Of a stretch of DNA of 64,000 nt, positions 63,001-64,000 are shown piece after piece (the first letter of the stretch is position 1; the number at the start of each line of letters is the position of its first letter). Made by a program: the position numbers and the translations under genes. The notes beneath the pieces are model-generated. The model worked only from the letters and a program-made list of their open reading frames with translations, ran no database searches and was not told the DNA's origin. The DNA is from Halichondria panicea (Eukaryota > Porifera > Demospongiae > Suberitida > Halichondriidae), in the NCBI RefSeq assembly GCF_963675165.1, contig NC_087393.1, forward strand, positions 1,389,002 through 1,453,001, given 5' to 3'.

Positions 63001-64000
63001 GAACCCACGACCCTCAGATTAAGAGTCTGATGCTCTACCGACTGAGCTAGCCAGGCTTTACAGAAAACGATGACACGCTGTACACCCTCGACAGTGTTCG
63101 CATGCACAATAATTATTGCAGTATCATAGTACAAAAATTGCACAATTAAACAAAAGGAACGCCCAACGTGGGGCTCGAACCCACGACCCTCAGATTAAGA
63201 GTCTGATGCTCTACCGACTGAGCTAGCCAGGCTTCACAGATAACGATGACACGCTGTACACCCTCGACAGTGTTTGCATGCACAGACTACTACATATAAG
63301 TATTGCATGTAATTATACTGCACTCATTCAATACACATCTTGTACTAAACGTTGTACCTTGTGTGGGAGTGGGCAGCTTTGATTGCTTCAAGCTCTTGCC
63401 TGTGTAAGTTCAATAGGTGCTGTTTGTCCAGCTCATGCTCTCTCTTCAGGTCTTCAATGGCTGAGCTGCACATGAAAAATGTCTTAACATACTGAGAGAA
63501 TAGATACAAAAACAGTTCCTTTGTCGTTTCTATACATGTAGCTACATGTATATGTGTGTGTGAAATACCGTATAGCGCAAAATGCTCGAGGCACCTATAT
63601 TTCGTGGATTAGCCTCTAAAAGCATTTCGTTGCACAATGTTTGCGGAATGACTGCTTACCGGAAGCCACGCCTTTAATGTTTGCATGTTATAGCTAATTA
63701 AAGAACAATTTTTTTGTGGACTTAATTTTTGTGTAGGATTGCTAACCCACGAAATCCGCGAAAATTTCGCGCTATACGGTAATTAAGTGCTTACATGTGA
63801 GACTAGTGCATGTACATATTTAACTGGCTACACTGTATGCAACACAACCTCAAACATTAATTTTCGAAACACACAAATAGGTCTGTAAGTTAAACTTACT
63901 AATGCACATCTTTGAGACGACCAATTTCATTCGTCTTGCTGATTTCCAATGTGTCAATCCTTTTCTTTAACGCTAAAACAGCATCTGTTTTCTCATGCTC
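60079..64000 (-). CDS. FBF1: Fas-binding factor 1 orthologue, C-terminal coiled-coil half (gene continues beyond right edge)
   Basis: Exons in window (minus): >64000-63900, 63465-63358, 62565-62426, 62278-61893, 61770-61573, 61332-61195, 60917-60728, 60485-60325, 60147-60079; phases agree throughout. The protein is an almost continuous Glu/Gln/Arg-rich coiled coil. Family landmarks are AIKAAHSHTRMLSDL, SHVSQQKKQMEHERWQLQQ and EQQEILSKCYGERRSIASER. After a Ser/Pro stretch, the conserved tail VRQWVLEAKK and DDEYLEQETNFIQSLQSNPY end the protein. FBF1 is a transition-fibre (distal appendage) protein that helps dock basal bodies and gate ciliary entry; this is family knowledge. The 62566-63357 intron contains four tRNA-Lys units. 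The gene is convergent with C22orf23. Confidence 0.88.
62642..62714 (-). tRNA. tRNA-Lys(CTT), copy 1
   Basis: 73 nt. Acceptor stem GCCTGAC / GTTAGGT (with G-T pairs), D-arm AGCTCAGTCGGTAGAGC, anticodon arm TCAGA-CTCTTAA-TCTGA with anticodon CTT, T-arm GTGGGTTCGAGCCCCAC. No intron. A and B box promoter sequences are intact. It lies in an FBF1 intron on the FBF1 strand. Confidence 0.93.
62814..62886 (-). tRNA. tRNA-Lys(CTT), copy 2
   Basis: As copy 1 but with acceptor stem GCCTGGC / GTTGGGC. All arms are intact. It lies 172 bp from copy 1 in a tandem repeat that includes the flanks (CACGCTGTACACCCTCGACA in each unit). Confidence 0.93.
62990..63056 (-). pseudogene. tRNA-Lys(CTT) copy 3 with deleted T-arm
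   Basis: Same as copy 2 except that six bases of the T-arm are missing (GTGGGTTCCACG where the others have GTGGGTTCGAGCCCCACG). The B box and T-loop are destroyed, so it is unlikely to be transcribed or folded normally. The other arms are intact. Confidence 0.9.
63160..63232 (-). tRNA. tRNA-Lys(CTT), copy 4
   Basis: Identical in the mature part to copy 2. It lies about 176 bp (allowing for the deletion) from copy 3, in the same tandem unit. Confidence 0.93.
63568..63779. mobile_element. CCGTATAGCG-family MITE in an FBF1 intron
   Basis: Ends CCGTATAGCGCAAAATGCTC and GAAAATTTCGCGCTATACGG, flanked by TA on both sides. 212 bp, non-coding. Same family as 22068-22277. Confidence 0.88.

Overview
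This looks like a metazoan nuclear window, most likely a demosponge of the Amphimedon type. The genes are animal ones with many short GT-AG introns. The TRIM-NHL and death-fold proteins are of the kind expanded in sponges and cnidarians, and the spacers are AT-rich and full of small inverted-repeat elements. The species is inferred, not proven. All exon models were built by hand from reading frame, GT/AG sites and phase; each complete model closes in frame.

Left part, 1-9.3 kb. A purple acid phosphatase (minus, running off the left edge) lies head to head with a small death-domain ORF (plus). A complete 17-exon UQCRC2 (complex III core protein 2, minus) follows. One of its introns is filled by a 30-bp minisatellite, and one of its 5' splice sites sits in a 48-bp tandem duplication.

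9.5-26.8 kb. A complete 30-exon WDR90/POC16 gene (minus, about 1871 aa, CFAP20-type N-terminus plus WD40 propellers). Its 4.4-kb intron between the exons at 18203 and 22618 hosts an oppositely oriented TRIM-NHL gene (copy A).

27-35 kb. Repeat-rich DNA with a decayed SRCR domain, then a four-exon plus-strand gene for a CARD-like protein with a Cys-rich motif and a single C-terminal membrane anchor, a layout like MAVS.

36-58.7 kb. An array of TRIM-NHL copies: F (relic), B (pseudogene), C (intact), D (one stop plus one frameshift) and E (intact). Between the copies lie broken remnants of the WDR90 exons that flank copy A. The array therefore grew by duplicating a piece of WDR90 with the gene nested in it. 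The right end also carries remnants of the first WDR90 exons and its promoter, joined to an intact UPF0193/C22orf23 gene. Conversely, the real WDR90 promoter at 26.8-27.0 kb carries a broken first exon of C22orf23. The simplest reading is that WDR90 and C22orf23 were a divergent pair sharing one promoter with an RFX X-box. A duplication made two copies, and each copy then lost the opposite partner.

58.7-64 kb. C22orf23 (plus) meets FBF1 (minus, transition-fibre coiled-coil protein) tail to tail. An FBF1 intron holds a tandem array of four tRNA-Lys(CTT) units, one with a broken T-arm. WDR90 and FBF1 are centriole/cilium genes in other animals and C22orf23 is a suspected one, so this side is a ciliary neighbourhood. 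The death-domain, SRCR, CARD and RING-NHL loci give the region an innate-immunity flavour, which is an inference from domains only.
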